Origin: Ornithodoros turicata | Lineage: Eukaryota > Arthropoda > Arachnida > Ixodida > Argasidae | Direction of reading: 5' to 3' | Assembly (NCBI RefSeq): GCF_037126465.1 | Contig: NC_088202.1 | Location: forward strand, 102,517,962 to 102,581,961 | Length of the DNA: 64,000 bases | Shown: positions 54,694 through 64,000 of the stretch, in pieces | Numbering within the stretch: position 1 is the first letter of the stretch | Layout: each line of letters opens with the position of its first letter | Translations under genes and position numbers: made by a program | The notes under the pieces: model-generated | What the model was told of the DNA's origin: nothing | The model's database searches: none | The model's input: only the letters and a program-made list of their open reading frames with translations

Positions 54694-54770
54694 TTAGCAT
54701 CCACAGACTTCGAGTGGCTTTCGCGCACATATGGTTATCCCGTTTCAGACCGTTTCCTTTAAATATGTCA

Positions 54771-55075
54771 CCAGCAATGAGAAGGGTGCTCAGAAGAAGC
54801 ACAGACTATCGGCTGCTCCCAACTTGGGGCAACTTTCTTCAACATGTGTCCTACTGGTTCGTAAATGACAAACGTCTGAAAATAACCAGTGGTCTCCCTG
54901 CAAAAAAAAAATAAATGAAAAAATAAATAACGATGATAATAATACAAATGAAAAAAAAAGCAGAGGACACTGATTGTCCGCTCCGTATGCTCGAGTCAAA
55001 AGTTACAGAAAAGGAGGTGCGGATGACACAGTGCATGCAATTTTGAACTCCCTTCGAACAAAGGTCTTTCGAAGA
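54771..55075. other. Unassigned, A-rich
   Basis: Oligo-A tracts (54900-54960) and no gene. Confidence 0.4.
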
Positions 55076-55162
55076 AACGGCGTCGATCAACCGGCTTTCG
55101 ATCAAACGGTTTTCGACCAAGCGGCGTTCGATCAAACGCCTTCGATCAAATGTCGTTCGACC
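55076..55162 (+). repeat. ~15-bp minisatellite, TTCGATCAAACG
   Basis: Six imperfect units of about 14-17 bases vary around TTCGATCAAACGGC or TTCGACCAAATG. Frames across it show AFDQT-type repeats, a consequence of the DNA period. It abuts the inner end of repeat X copy 2. Confidence 0.8.
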
Positions 55163-55179
55163 AAATGGGCGGACACCAC

Positions 55180-55813
55180 AGCGGACGTGTTTGCCACGTT
55201 CAAACACCCATTGACTCATGATAACCCCATTCAAACCCACACATTCAGTCAAATTCGAACTTCATAAACTTCGTTTATAAAGATAAAAATACACTTCGAT
55301 AAAAATTCGTTCCGACTACATACAAGCAGAACCAAGCTGTTACATAAATTTCAAACTGACACATTAATCGGCCTTGGTAGTCGCCATTAATTCCACCTTT
55401 CTCACCCTATGACCTTGTTCGAAATGCGGGAGAAGAAGACCCGACCTTTGTGGTCTCCCGCCTTTCGGTGCATATGAGCATTCGGATGTTCTGGACGTTT
55501 GGTGCTTATGAGCAGCTTCTCCCTTCCTGCTCATTTCCACCAAACGCTCAAAACCACCAACTTTTTTTCGGTGCATATGGGCGTTTTGAGGTTTGGAGGT
55601 TATGAGCGTTTGGTGCATATGAGGCACAACCCGGGCAATACATGGATTTAACACAACAATCATACACGCTTCTCTATCTCACAGCGAGCATTATGTTAGC
55701 TGTCTTTGATCCTCAAGTGGGGATGGTTTGGCGCAAGATGGCGCTCCTGCTCTCCCTTGGACCTCAGTGTCGATACTCTGAAGCGAAGCTTATTCAGTGA
55801 CTCTAGTGTATGC
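55180..55813 (-). repeat. Repeat X, copy 2
   Basis: Inverted counterpart of 47081-47668, with the same block order. It carries an extra ~75-bp segment bounded by CATAAACTTC/CATAAATTTC that copy 1 lacks but partial copy 3 has. The conserved frame is at 55364-55663. The outer end contains a Kozak-like AAGATGGCG followed by CTCAGTGTCGATACTCTGAA. Confidence 0.75.
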
Positions 55814-55814
55814 C

Positions 55815-55990
55815 TGTGTATATATATGGTGGGCTAGAAGGACTGGTGAGCCATTCGGCGGTTTTCATATGTACCCGCCGATGTTCCTGCCGAGAGATGG
55901 CGCCAAGCGTATCTCGGCGCTATGCGATCTAATCGCCTCTCGCGGATCATTTCAGTGCTACTCGTCACGTGATTACACACCTGCCGTTAA
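55815..55990 (+). repeat. GGTGGGCTAGAA repeat, copy 1
   Basis: TATATATATGGTGGGCTAGA followed by AGGACTGGTG, and later CTCGGCGCTATGCG, reappear on the minus strand at about 60118-60000 (TATATACTATGGTGGGCTAG, AAAGACTGGTG, CTCCGGCGCTATGCG). This indicates a dispersed repeat of about 120-150 bp. Family unknown. Confidence 0.45.
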
Positions 55991-56689
55991 CCCATGAGCG
56001 TGCCTTTTCTTTGCTCTGCATGCAAAATGCCCCTTGAGTGTCACCTGCAGGAGCAAACGAATGGCACACCCAGATATCAGTGCTGACATTCGTCGGCGCG
56101 TCCCTATCAGCCCTCGGGTCTGGGACACGTGTACTTTGATAACGATAAAGACGTGTTCGAGCAGTCGGTTCTGCCTTTGGGTAGTGATATTCGTGATATG
56201 TGCTCATCGTTCCCTTCATCTGAGCGACCTTTACCTTCCAGGTTGCGAGGTCCGGTGACGGGGGATTGTGAAAGAAAAAGCGTGAGATATACGTTAACTG
56301 CAGCTAACCAACGGAAGCGATAGAATTGCTGATTACAGTCTGCATATGAGCAGTCAGCAGAGGGAAGGAATCCGGAAGACAAAGGGGACGACACGAAAAT
56401 ATAACGATTTATACATTTATTCCAGAATACTGGTCCCAGAAGGAACCTGGGAAGGAGTAGGGAACGTACGTTAATTATATAATATATACACATAATACAC
56501 TCGTATAGTGGCGACAATTCGAAAGAAACCCGCAAAAGAGACGCAGCAAAGGGGTCCCAAGTTACCTTCGCGAACGTGACGATCGGTAGCACGAGTGTTC
56601 TATATACCGGTAGTCTGACCTAAGCAGTAGCATAATGAAGTGTTCTTCTGAGATAGAAGAGGCTTTCTCTTGACTGTGATGCCTATTAA
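55991..56689. other. Unassigned
   Basis: The longest frame (56107-56592, minus) shows no domain and low-complexity composition. Nothing else seen. Confidence 0.35.
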
Positions 56690-57744
56690 GCGCACGTGAA
56701 AATTCCATCTAAAATCGGACGGGACAGCGACCCCAAGATATTTGTACTAAACTCCCTTGCAAGTATACTATGATGTTGGCAAAGCCTTTGTTCTACATAT
56801 AACAGCATAGACACAGTTTTGTCGGTGTTCAAATTGATTTGCAATTTGTAACACCACTCGTTGATGTGTTCTAAACTGCTTTGCAAAGGTGCGTAATATA
56901 AGGCGAGCAAGGTGAGCCATAAGCAAAGCACACAGAAAAAAAAGAAAGAAAAAGAGAGAGAGAACGATCGGCATATTGAGGACGCACGTTCAGACATCCC
57001 TATGTTTTTCGGAATATATCGCGCGATATGTTACGCAGTCATCAGCGAATAAATATGCTTTACAATTAATGTTACTTAACATATCGTGCATATAGACAAG
57101 AAACAGCAAAAGTCTCAAGACTGACTCCTGTCGTATACCCCAGGTGTATGGGGTTCAATCAGACAGGGAATCAGTCCCGAAGCCAATCCATGATCTTCGT
57201 ATTATATGTCAGCTTTCTATAGGGTACGTACACGGTCAAATGCCTTGGAGAGATGCAAAACCAATATTTCAATTTGTATGTTATTATATAAAGCAAATAC
57301 AAAGTCGTGGATGAAATCAAACAGGGCCATGACAGCGGAGCAGCCCTCACGAAAGATATGCTGCAAGGAATGCTGTTACTTGATCATGATGTTAATTGTT
57401 TGGAAAAGATGTGCTTTAGCAATTCACAAAAGCTGGAAAGAAGAGAAAATTCGAAACCAAAGTCGGGACTCCTGCCTTACGTATCGGTTTTATACGAGCG
57501 CATTTCCATTCGTTCGGGACAGTCCCTTCGTCCAGCGATATCTGGAAAATAATTTTGAGGAATTGCACAGCTTACTCAACGTACCTTCTAAGAAAACCAT
57601 TCGGAATATTGTCTTGCCCAGAAGACCACAATATCGCGTCCTGAAGTAATCAGTCCCGAGACTTTTTGGACTAGCATATCCACTTTTTTCCTTTGCCAAT
57701 CTACCCGCAGAAGACTTCTTCATATTTACCTCCCACAGTGGCAT
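56690..57744 (-). pseudogene. Jockey/CR1-like reverse transcriptase relic
   Basis: Minus-strand pieces in order: ALFDFIHDFVFALYNNIQIE and LHLSKAFDRV (palm motif A), a decayed GVPQGS box as GIRQESVLRLLLFLVYMHDM, AYLFADDCVTYRAI (catalytic FADD retained), then LEHINEWCYKLQINLNTDKT and VSM. The order and spacing fit Jockey/CR1 LINE RTs. Numerous stops and frameshifts are present. Orientation and position would allow it to be the upstream part of the RT relic at 53565-54770, but intervening sequence prevents proof. Confidence 0.78.
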
Positions 57745-58116
57745 AATAAGAAATAGAGATACAAGTGCTGCTTTAAAGTAATGTCATACTAATAATAATT
57801 CGGGAGTTTAAGTTGTGCGACAATGGTGATAGATCTATTAGGAGTTTTCCACATCTTCTATATAATCTGTTCTCTGCTGTGCGTCATTTTGTTCCTCTTT
57901 TGGTCGATACTTTGAGTAGTCATATGCCAAATTTGCTGGGAGTACGCAACAAAGACGTAGCTATAATATTACTTTTTAGTCTCACTTAATTTTCTCATTT
58001 CCTCCTTCAGTGCCTTCGTCAAACCTGAAACCAGGGTTAGTTTCCATCGCCGTCTAATTTTGTTTATGCGACGTTTAAGATGCTAAGCTTCGCGTGTCAG
58101 CCATGGTCCTTGAGTG
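57745..58116. other. Unassigned
   Basis: Possibly further decayed LINE sequence upstream of the RT relic; no motif I can support. Confidence 0.3.
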
Positions 58117-58277
58117 TAAACCTTGTCTTTTTCGTTTTCCCCGTTTTTTCCTTTATCTTTCCTTCCTTCTCTTTTTCGTTTTTTCCCATTTTTTTTTTTT
58201 TTGAATAGCAAGTCGGCTCTTTGCCTGACTAGCCTTTACTTCTTTTTTTTTCTTAATAAACATATTACCCCCCTCCC
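58117..58277 (+). mobile_element. Solo 3' end of a family-C LINE
   Basis: A pyrimidine-rich run leads into GAATAGCAAGTCGGCTCTTT, GCCTGACTAGCCTTTACTTC and TTAATAAACATATTACCCCCC. This is the same terminal signature as the family-C copies ending at 23837, 34401 and 34904. It is a 5'-truncated copy of about 160 bp. Confidence 0.75.
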
Positions 58278-58763
58278 CCTGGGACACGAACTTTCTTGTG
58301 GACATGTGTACAGTGGCCTTGAAAAAATTTCAGGCCATATTAACATTTCTCGAGATGCTACAGATCCAGTTAAAATTTGTACAAGGATCTGCCCAAGGAA
58401 TATCGTGGAATATCTGGATTTTAGGTCTGTTATGCTTAAATTTTATATGGTGCATCTCAAGAACCATCTTGTGATCTGATTGTCAACCAAGTACTTGGCA
58501 GTCCCATTTCCAGTGAAGGGTGTTAGGCACCAGGAACAGATCACGTATTGAAGCAGAAGACTCCTGACTTCTAGTGTACCTCATAGCAAAAGGCAATATC
58601 AAGTAGTGCATTTTCATTTATGAAGTCTCAAACTCCGGTTGGGGTTTCCTAATTTACACTTCAACATGGGACCATATACTGAACAATCATGACATTATAT
58701 CCTTAACCGTGTTCAATGTCAATAGGTTTCATTTGTAACTATGTTACACCCTTTTTAATATAA
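58278..58763. other. Unassigned
   Basis: No supportable feature. Confidence 0.4.
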
Positions 58764-58850
58764 CCTGATGATGGCGGTGATGAGGTAACAGAAAAAGATG
58801 GGGATATGAGTCGCGACAGAGTCGGGGCCACCCCAGGACGCCTACAAGCG
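58764..58850 (-). mobile_element. Retroposon 3' end, diverged copy
   Basis: On the minus strand GGGGTGGCCCCGACTCTGTC, GCGACTCATATCCCCATC, TTTTTCTGTTACC and a TCATCACCGCCATCATC tail parallel the modules at 18852-18930 and 33128-33260. Confidence 0.5.
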
Positions 58851-58952
58851 ACGAAAATGCAAACAGATGCACATACGGTGAACGGATCAATTGCAAAATG
58901 TAGGACAAAGGTCTGAGAACGAGTGAGGGTAGTACGACACAAGTAATATGGC

Positions 58953-58972
58953 GGGGGGGGGGGGGGGGGGGG
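58953..58972 (+). repeat. Oligo-G run of 20
   Basis: Twenty consecutive G lie between GC and CACACC. Homopolymer lengths in assemblies are error-prone. Confidence 0.8.
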
Positions 58973-58989
58973 CACACCAAGCGGGCACT

Positions 58990-59266
58990 TCGCAAGTCAT
59001 AGGGCACATGTATATTACGCTTTTCAACTTGAATCTTTATAATCTATAATGACTGTCGGTTGTGGACCACAAACCCAGGTGGCGAATTTCAACATTTATC
59101 ATCATCAGTGTATTCGTTGTTATTGCATAATGTCACGCTAGCAGCGCTCTTAGGCCGCTCAGTCAGTGGATAAAATGAGTTTAACATGATGTTCTAGGAA
59201 CCCTTTGTATAACATCAATTCCATTCAAGCATCTTCGGTTAATAATACAAGTGTGCATTCTTTTCT

Positions 59267-59302
<36 letters not shown>

Positions 59303-61265
59303 CAAAATAAGGAGCAAGGAAGAAGGAGCAAGGAAATAAGGAATATATCTTTCGCGCTATATATATATGACTCGGTCGTTCTACTGGTCAACAGTAATAC
59401 CGTGCGTGCAGAGAGAATACTACTGCGGTGCTACAATTTCGTTTTTTATGGCCGATACCATGTTCCTTTATAGTTACATAGGGAGCAAAAGAATTACATA
59501 ACAACTAAGATGTGCGGCGAGGTACACTGTATAGAAAGCGCCATAGTTTAGCTAAATGACAATTTAGTTGAACAATCTATCATCGGCCTATGTTCCGTGA
59601 CAAAGTGTTCCCAGCTTCCTGTACACAGCAACTCGATAATCTAGGCTGAAAAGAAAGAGTGAAGAGCAAGAAACCATCAAGGAGGCGAGCTCTCGGACGC
59701 AGTAGCCGCCCTTTATTTTGTTTTTCGACCCGGCTGTCATCATCCAACGAAGATAAGACATGCGGTCACGTGCTTCGCAACATTCCGATATCTTTCGCTT
59801 GCAGGGATCGTCGGCTAGGCAGGCGTGACGGTAGCAAATGTCACGTGGTTTAGTTACAAAGAACTGCGGATGCTAGTAAACAGTCAGTGCGGCAAACCAA
59901 CGTAGTGCTGGTCCAAATATATTCGCTATAAAAATAGTCAAGCACACATACACCGTCACACACAGCACATGTTGGACTAGTTCAACGAGAATCCGCTTGG
60001 TTCGCAGCGAGCGCATAGCGCCGGAGCTCAGGAGCTTGGCTTCAAAACAGGGGCATCGCGCATTCCATGTATTGAATATGGCGGTAAGCACACCAGTCTT
60101 TCTAGCCCACCATAGTATATACAAAGTGCTTCGCGAGTGCAAACATTCAATGTGAAATACAAACTTCTTGTTAAACACGGGGAATGTGTCTTCGTGTTTT
60201 TGGGTGAGGCAGTCACGACAGGAATGCAAACAAAAAATAGGCATTTTCCTTAAAATGCGATTTTCGGTGCCGATCAAACACAGACTGCAAGGGAAAAGGA
60301 GAACCGCCATCTTTCTTCGCATTACACGCCTCAGTAGACGAAATAGGACTGCCCAGGGCATACTTTAGCGAACTGGGAATCCCTTGCAGTTCCCGGTGAG
60401 GGAACATGGCGAGATCGGGAGATGAACTGATAAAAAGCGGGAAATGGGAAGAGGCGAAGTGGAAAGACACTCGCTCCTCTTGTCGACATCAGCGTGCTGC
60501 CAGAGTACTAGAGACGCATTCAGCTTTTATGCGGTTAAATCAAGAATCTGATGATTACATCAGGCTATGGTGATGTCCCTTTTAGATCGGGTGGTCTCGT
60601 CTGATGTCGCAAAATGCTCTACGGACACTAGAGCCAGCATCAGTCTTTTCTGGTGTTACGTACATCAGCGTGTTCCGACGACATCAGCTGATACATCAGG
60701 CCTTTTCGTGTCACATCAGAAATCCTTATATTTACATCAGACAGTTATGATACCGTCTTTTGCATGGGTACACGGAGAGCTCAACAACAAATCCCATGAC
60801 CTGACGACTGCTTGACGGGATTTCTTTATTTATGAACGAACCTTAGGGTCCCCGGCTGGACGTTACATGTGGGGGAAACTAAGGTATACAATATTTCAAT
60901 ACCACAATCCAGCGGTATCACCACAATCATAACACTAATGGAGTTGGGAAATATGCGCTATAATGTACACCATATTTGTATGTAAGGACAAGTAGAAGTG
61001 TAAAAACGTAAGTCTGTATATATGAACAATGGAAGGACGATTATAATTATAGATTGCGCACCAATGCGTAAGATAGTTCGTGTTTGAATGTATGACCGTA
61101 GGCGGAAAAACCGAGTTCAAGAACTGCGTTGTATGGCCACTGGGTTCTAGTTTGAGAGAGTGATGCATAGTCGTGGTAACATGAAGCGGGTGTAATAAAA
61201 TTAGATCGAATACGAGGAGTGATATAATATAGCATAGATGCAGGGTGATATTGTGTCAGCTCCAC
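58990..61265. other. Unassigned; ACATCAG-rich block and microsatellites
   Basis: A (TC)n(TA)n tract lies at 59268-59302. Around 60485-60760 the word ACATCAG (or TGATGT) recurs more than eight times, including TACATCAGCGTG, GACATCAGCTGA and CACATCAGAAAT. At about 60000-60118 (minus) lies the second copy of the GGTGGGCTAGAA repeat. The 162-codon minus-strand frame at 59873-60361 crosses that repeat and shows no recognised domain. Confidence 0.4.
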
Positions 61266-61269
61266 CCAT

Positions 61270-61425
61270 AGCATAATATGAACTCCATAATGAAGAAAGC
61301 CTGAGCTATGGGTGGAGACACAAAAGACAAAAAAGCACGCTTTTTTTTCTTTTTGAACGGTTGTGTCGTGTCTGCTTATGTGTCTCCGCCCATAGTTTAG
61401 GCTTTCTTCATTATGGAGTCGAATG
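61270..61425. mobile_element. Palindromic MITE, AAGCCTGAGCT type, locus 1
   Basis: The left arm (about 61280-61330) and right arm (about 61370-61425) are inverted copies sharing CTCCATAATGAAGAAAGCCT, CTATGGG-GGAGACACA and AGCACG/CGACAC ends. The loop is short. AAGCCTGAGCT...GGG..GACACA words are shared with the hairpin at 63432-63540. Confidence 0.62.
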
Positions 61426-61984
61426 TGCATGACATTGCAAGAAGACGTGAAACTGACAACGACGACTGTGCTATCCGCATAAATGCATGTCGGGGACGTC
61501 AATAGAGCTTTTAATCGCTGATATGCTAGAGCATGGGTGCCGAAGTGGCGGCCCGCGTGGCCCTCGAGGAAAGAAAAAAAATCCGGCCCAAGCTTTATGA
61601 ACGGTCGAGGCGTTATCATTGGGCTCTGTACTCGTGCAGTTTATCTTGCGTTAATTAGTGATAGAAAAAAACTGTCTTTCTGTGGAGAAAAAAACTGACT
61701 GTCTATCTAAGAGACGTGCGGAGCCGGTTGGGCACATCACAACCACAAGGGCGACAAAAGTAACGCAAAGACAGCCAGAGAACGTTGAACTTTCAACCTT
61801 TAGTCATAATCAACCTTTAGGGCCAGTTCTCACTTGGCGACGCCCGTCGTGAGCGGCCGGCGGATGTAGAGGCTCATCTCCGCCGCACCGTCAGAGCGCA
61901 CGATTTTCATGTTCCCACCACAGTGGCATTCCGTCGTCCAAAGCAGATGAAAAATCAGGAGGCGTGGCCTTTCTGTGTCACCTT
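61426..61984. other. Unassigned; possible MITE end at 61820
   Basis: GGGCCAGTTCTCACTTGGCG at 61818-61841 resembles termini of dispersed arthropod MITEs, but no partner terminus was found. Nothing else. Confidence 0.3.
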
Positions 61985-62115
61985 ATCGGTCGCCAGTATA
62001 TCGTTCCCTTAGAAGTCGGCCCAAGACGCACATTCTCCCCAGGGCGTTAGGCGTGACGTTGTTCACCTCCCTGAGGCCGACAACTGCGAGCTCTTTCACC
62101 GCCACCACCAGGGAT
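61985..62115 (+). mobile_element. 5'-truncated tRNA-SINE body
   Basis: GTTCCCTTAGAAGTCGGCCC, GCACATTCTCCCCAGGGCGT, CGTGACGTTGTTCACCTCC and CACCGCCACCACCA match the body and tail of the SINE at 47700-47975. The tRNA-like head is absent. Confidence 0.75.
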
Positions 62116-62769
62116 TTCCCAGGGGGTACACCCTCCCTGGATTTTTGCAATACCCCCCCTGAAATTGCTCAGGTGACCTCACCCAGCTCGACCATATAGT
62201 GAGTCCGGCGCAGCGAATTACATCCTGTACTGTCAAGCTTGGGCTGTATGACCACAGTCATGCAGATGATCGTACCATGCATTTGTCCAAAATCATTTGA
62301 AAGTAACTGTTCAATGCATATAGTGCGCGCATATACGAGCAAAAATGTGTGCGGGCACGCACACTCAATGTGGATCATCAAGAACCATTTGCGCAACTCA
62401 GTCAAGCGACCTGTTCTGCTTTGTTCGTCTAAGGTTTCCACCGTTGGTTGCTAGGTACTCATTGGGCTTCGTGAGACAGGGTGCTAGTCTTTTTCCTTTG
62501 TCGGTCATGCGATTATGCATTATGTTAAAATGCCCTTCATAATGAATCTGTATTCTAATGTACTGTGTTCTAACGTAATAACCGATCTACAAATAAAACG
62601 GGAAAGTTGTGCAGATGTCACCATTGTGCCACAATTCCTTCTGTGTCTAAGAAAACTTCCGTAAGTGGAATCTTCACCAAGCATACCCCCCCCCCCCCAG
62701 CAGTGAATTTCTGGGGAAATCACTGGCCACCACCACGTCGTTGTTGTCGTCGTGCTAATGAATGATTTC
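62116..62769. other. Unassigned
   Basis: A short palindrome, CCCAGGGGGTACACCCTCCCTGG-like, lies at 62118-62141, and an oligo-C run at 62686-62698. No gene. Confidence 0.35.
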
Positions 62770-62834
62770 GCAGTTGTCGGCCACATTCCCCAAGAGCGCT
62801 AGTCGTGACGTTGCCACCACCACCACCACCACGT
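62770..62834 (+). mobile_element. SINE 3' end with CCA repeats
   Basis: GTTGTCGGCCACATTCCCC, GAGCGCTAGTCGTGACGTTG and (CCA)n repeat the last part of the tRNA-SINE body. Heavily truncated. Confidence 0.65.
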
Positions 62835-63425
62835 TGCTTTATCTTTTTCACCGTAGTGTTGTGGCCCGTCTGCGAATGCCCCCTATTGCTGCCCCTATGC
62901 CGCTATTGCTGCTCTCTCAGTGGGCAAACGCTTCGTCACGCATCTCCAACATTTTCTTTCTCAGATGCGCAGAGACGTACTGTCGTAGAGTGTTGGCTTT
63001 CTGAATAGGATGTGCACTTAGTTAATAGTGAGTTTTAGCAAGACGTTTTCACATGAACGAAACGACCGATTCGAGTGTCGCGCGTGCGCATTACGAATCG
63101 GTGAACGAGTCGGGGGGAGCACGGTTTCGTACGAACTACCCACTCGCGCTGAGTCGTTTCGTTCTATTCGCCGAGCACGACCGATTGACACCGCGAAGCA
63201 ACATTCTCATTATTTTCGTGCATATGTCGTTTCACCGCCGTGGCTTTTTCTCCGAATTTCGGTTATAATCCCCGTTGTCAAAAATAAAGTACGATAAACT
63301 CCGAATTTTAGGAAAGTAATAACTACAAAAATCGTCCTTCGAATATGCCACAAAAAATCAAGCTCGGGAAGATCCGGAGCTCTGCTTACATCTTAGATGT
63401 CCACCCATCTTACACCGATAAAATA
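62835..63425. other. Unassigned, CG-rich island 63055-63190
   Basis: A locally CpG-dense stretch (ACGAAACGACCGATTCGAGT, GTCGCGCGTGCG) holds partly complementary CGAACGAAACGACCGA / GAGTCGTTTCGTTCTATTCG words about 100 bases apart, so a hairpin is possible. No gene or family recognised. Confidence 0.35.
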
Positions 63426-63431
63426 GCATAT

Positions 63432-63540
63432 ATGCAGGCAAGCCTGAGCTTGGGCACAACTATAAGGGCGTAATGTAACGCGTGTGTGCTGTTACGTTAC
63501 ATCCTCATAGTTGCTGTGTCCCTCAAGCTCAGGCTTCGTC
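63432..63540. mobile_element. Palindromic MITE, AAGCCTGAGCT type, locus 2
   Basis: AAGCCTGAGCTTGGGCACA, ACTATAAGGGCGTAATGTAA on the left is mirrored by TTACATCCTCATAGT, TGTGTCCCTCAAGCTCAGGCTT on the right, around a CGCGTGTGTGCTG loop. The whole ~110 bp is one hairpin, related by its terminal words to 61270-61425. Confidence 0.68.
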
Positions 63541-64000
63541 ATCATGCATCTTACACCCATCTACGTCTTATTTCACTTCCGGCTCGACGAGATGTCAATG
63601 ATTCTATGTTTATATGAAGGCGCCTGTTGGTGGCCTCTTGGAAGCATCCCCCATTCTTATGTTCTAACGTCCGTAATGGTAAGCCAGTTTCACATTGCCA
63701 GGGGCTGATAAACTGGCTGTCCGAAAAATGTGGTATGTTTCGTAATACCACCCCTTTATGTTTGCGCCGTTGTGTGAATTTTTTCTTTTCTTTTTTTTTT
63801 TTCTTGTTTAACACTTCCCTCTTTGCCATTGACTGTTTACTATATTCCCATCCTTCCATATTTGATTTCCGACTGTGCGATGATCTGCATCACTATACCA
63901 CTTTACGCATGATCCTCCTGAGTTTTGCGCCCATACCAAGGCCCTTGTGAATGTTCTTAGGCGCGTAAAGAAGTAGAAATAAGTAGAAACGTCGAAGCTT
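63541..64000. other. Unassigned
   Basis: No supportable feature before the window edge; an oligo-T run lies at 63790-63801. Confidence 0.4.

Larger units (their letters stand above)
53565..54770 (-). pseudogene. CR1/Jockey-like RT C-terminus, split by PIF element
   Basis: The minus-strand pieces are GNGLKRDNHMCAKATRSLWM then LRR (54760-54697); after the PIF/Harbinger element, KFSHGTAKDTKLTAYKTLVQ, ARLVYASAVYT and, one frame over, IEKVHRSAALLSLSRFRRTS then SVTYPLQELNLD (53784-53565). This is the conserved post-palm order of CR1/Jockey-type RTs (KATRSLWFLRRN...AYKTLVRPxLEYASxVW...IEKVQRxAARFxxxRYRR). The two pieces are contiguous once the 909-bp element and one TTA are removed. Confidence 0.8.

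Noticed and set aside
56107..56592. 161-codon minus-strand frame as a membrane protein
   Set aside because: Hydrophobic stretches derive from T-rich DNA; no domain, no splice context and no conserved copy.
59873..60361. 162-codon minus-strand open frame as a gene
   Set aside because: It crosses the dispersed GGTGGGCTAGAA repeat, has no recognisable domain, and its cysteine/histidine content follows no finger spacing. Treated as a chance frame.

Overview
This is eukaryotic, gene-poor, repeat-dense DNA. It shows interrupted pseudogenes, TA/GT microsatellites, tRNA-derived SINEs and at least eight relics of EN/RT/RNase H type LINEs. Long stretches have no open frame, and there is no operon structure. 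The repeat families (I/R1-group LINEs with C-terminal RNase H, a tRNA-SINE with a CCA-rich tail, mariner-type MITEs starting CAGGGTGTCCC, a PIF/Harbinger element with a Myb/SANT-like domain) suggest an arthropod, most likely a chelicerate such as a tick. That attribution rests on family resemblance and I could not test it. I see no host gene I would defend. The only candidates are three short tandem ORFs near 13.1-14.3 kb and one possible exon near 0.6-0.9 kb.

Layout. 0-7.8 kb: LINE 3' scraps, palindromic MITEs, a minus-strand SINE and a peculiar zone built of AACTGG/CCAGTT words with a 13-bp x8 tandem array. 7.85-9.6 kb: a complete non-autonomous hAT element (8-bp TSD) with (GAGGTGAG)n subterminal arrays. 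10-12.7 kb: GC-rich ~150-bp tandem units, then an AT-rich field of degenerate direct repeats. 12.7-14.3 kb: a TTAA-flanked MITE followed by three small same-strand ORFs with a poly(A) signal. 15-18.2 kb: MITE end, endonuclease relic and a well recognisable CR1/Jockey-like RT relic. 19.6-20.8 kb: second hAT element (TSD GTGCTTGG). 22.1-22.4 kb: palindromic MITE with TA TSD.

23.8-29.7 kb is one minus-strand LINE (family C) split by two insertions: a 1.1-kb insert with a 12-bp TSD that carries an 867-bp long-TIR MITE, and a nearly intact plus-strand LINE (family A) with a 13-bp TSD. 33.3-42.8 kb is a deeper nest. An outer family-D LINE is split by a family-C LINE (perfect 10-bp TSD). That LINE is split by a 2.9-kb TIR element, which itself contains a second copy of the 0.88-kb MITE and a palindromic MITE. 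The outer LINE additionally carries a 60-bp LINE 3'-end insertion with an 11-bp TSD.

43.2-45.3 kb: BED-type hAT relic and a broken mariner transposase. 47.1-55.8 kb: two ~0.6-kb inverted copies of an unrecognised repeat that share a ~70-codon open frame. They flank a tRNA-SINE, a second family-A LINE (minus strand), a hAT C-terminal relic and an RT relic split by a PIF/Harbinger element (TTA TSD). 56-64 kb: another RT relic, solo LINE 3' ends, SINE tails and two loci of a palindromic MITE. The mobile genes belong to unrelated families that parasitise one another. The strongest content of the window is a readable insertion chronology.
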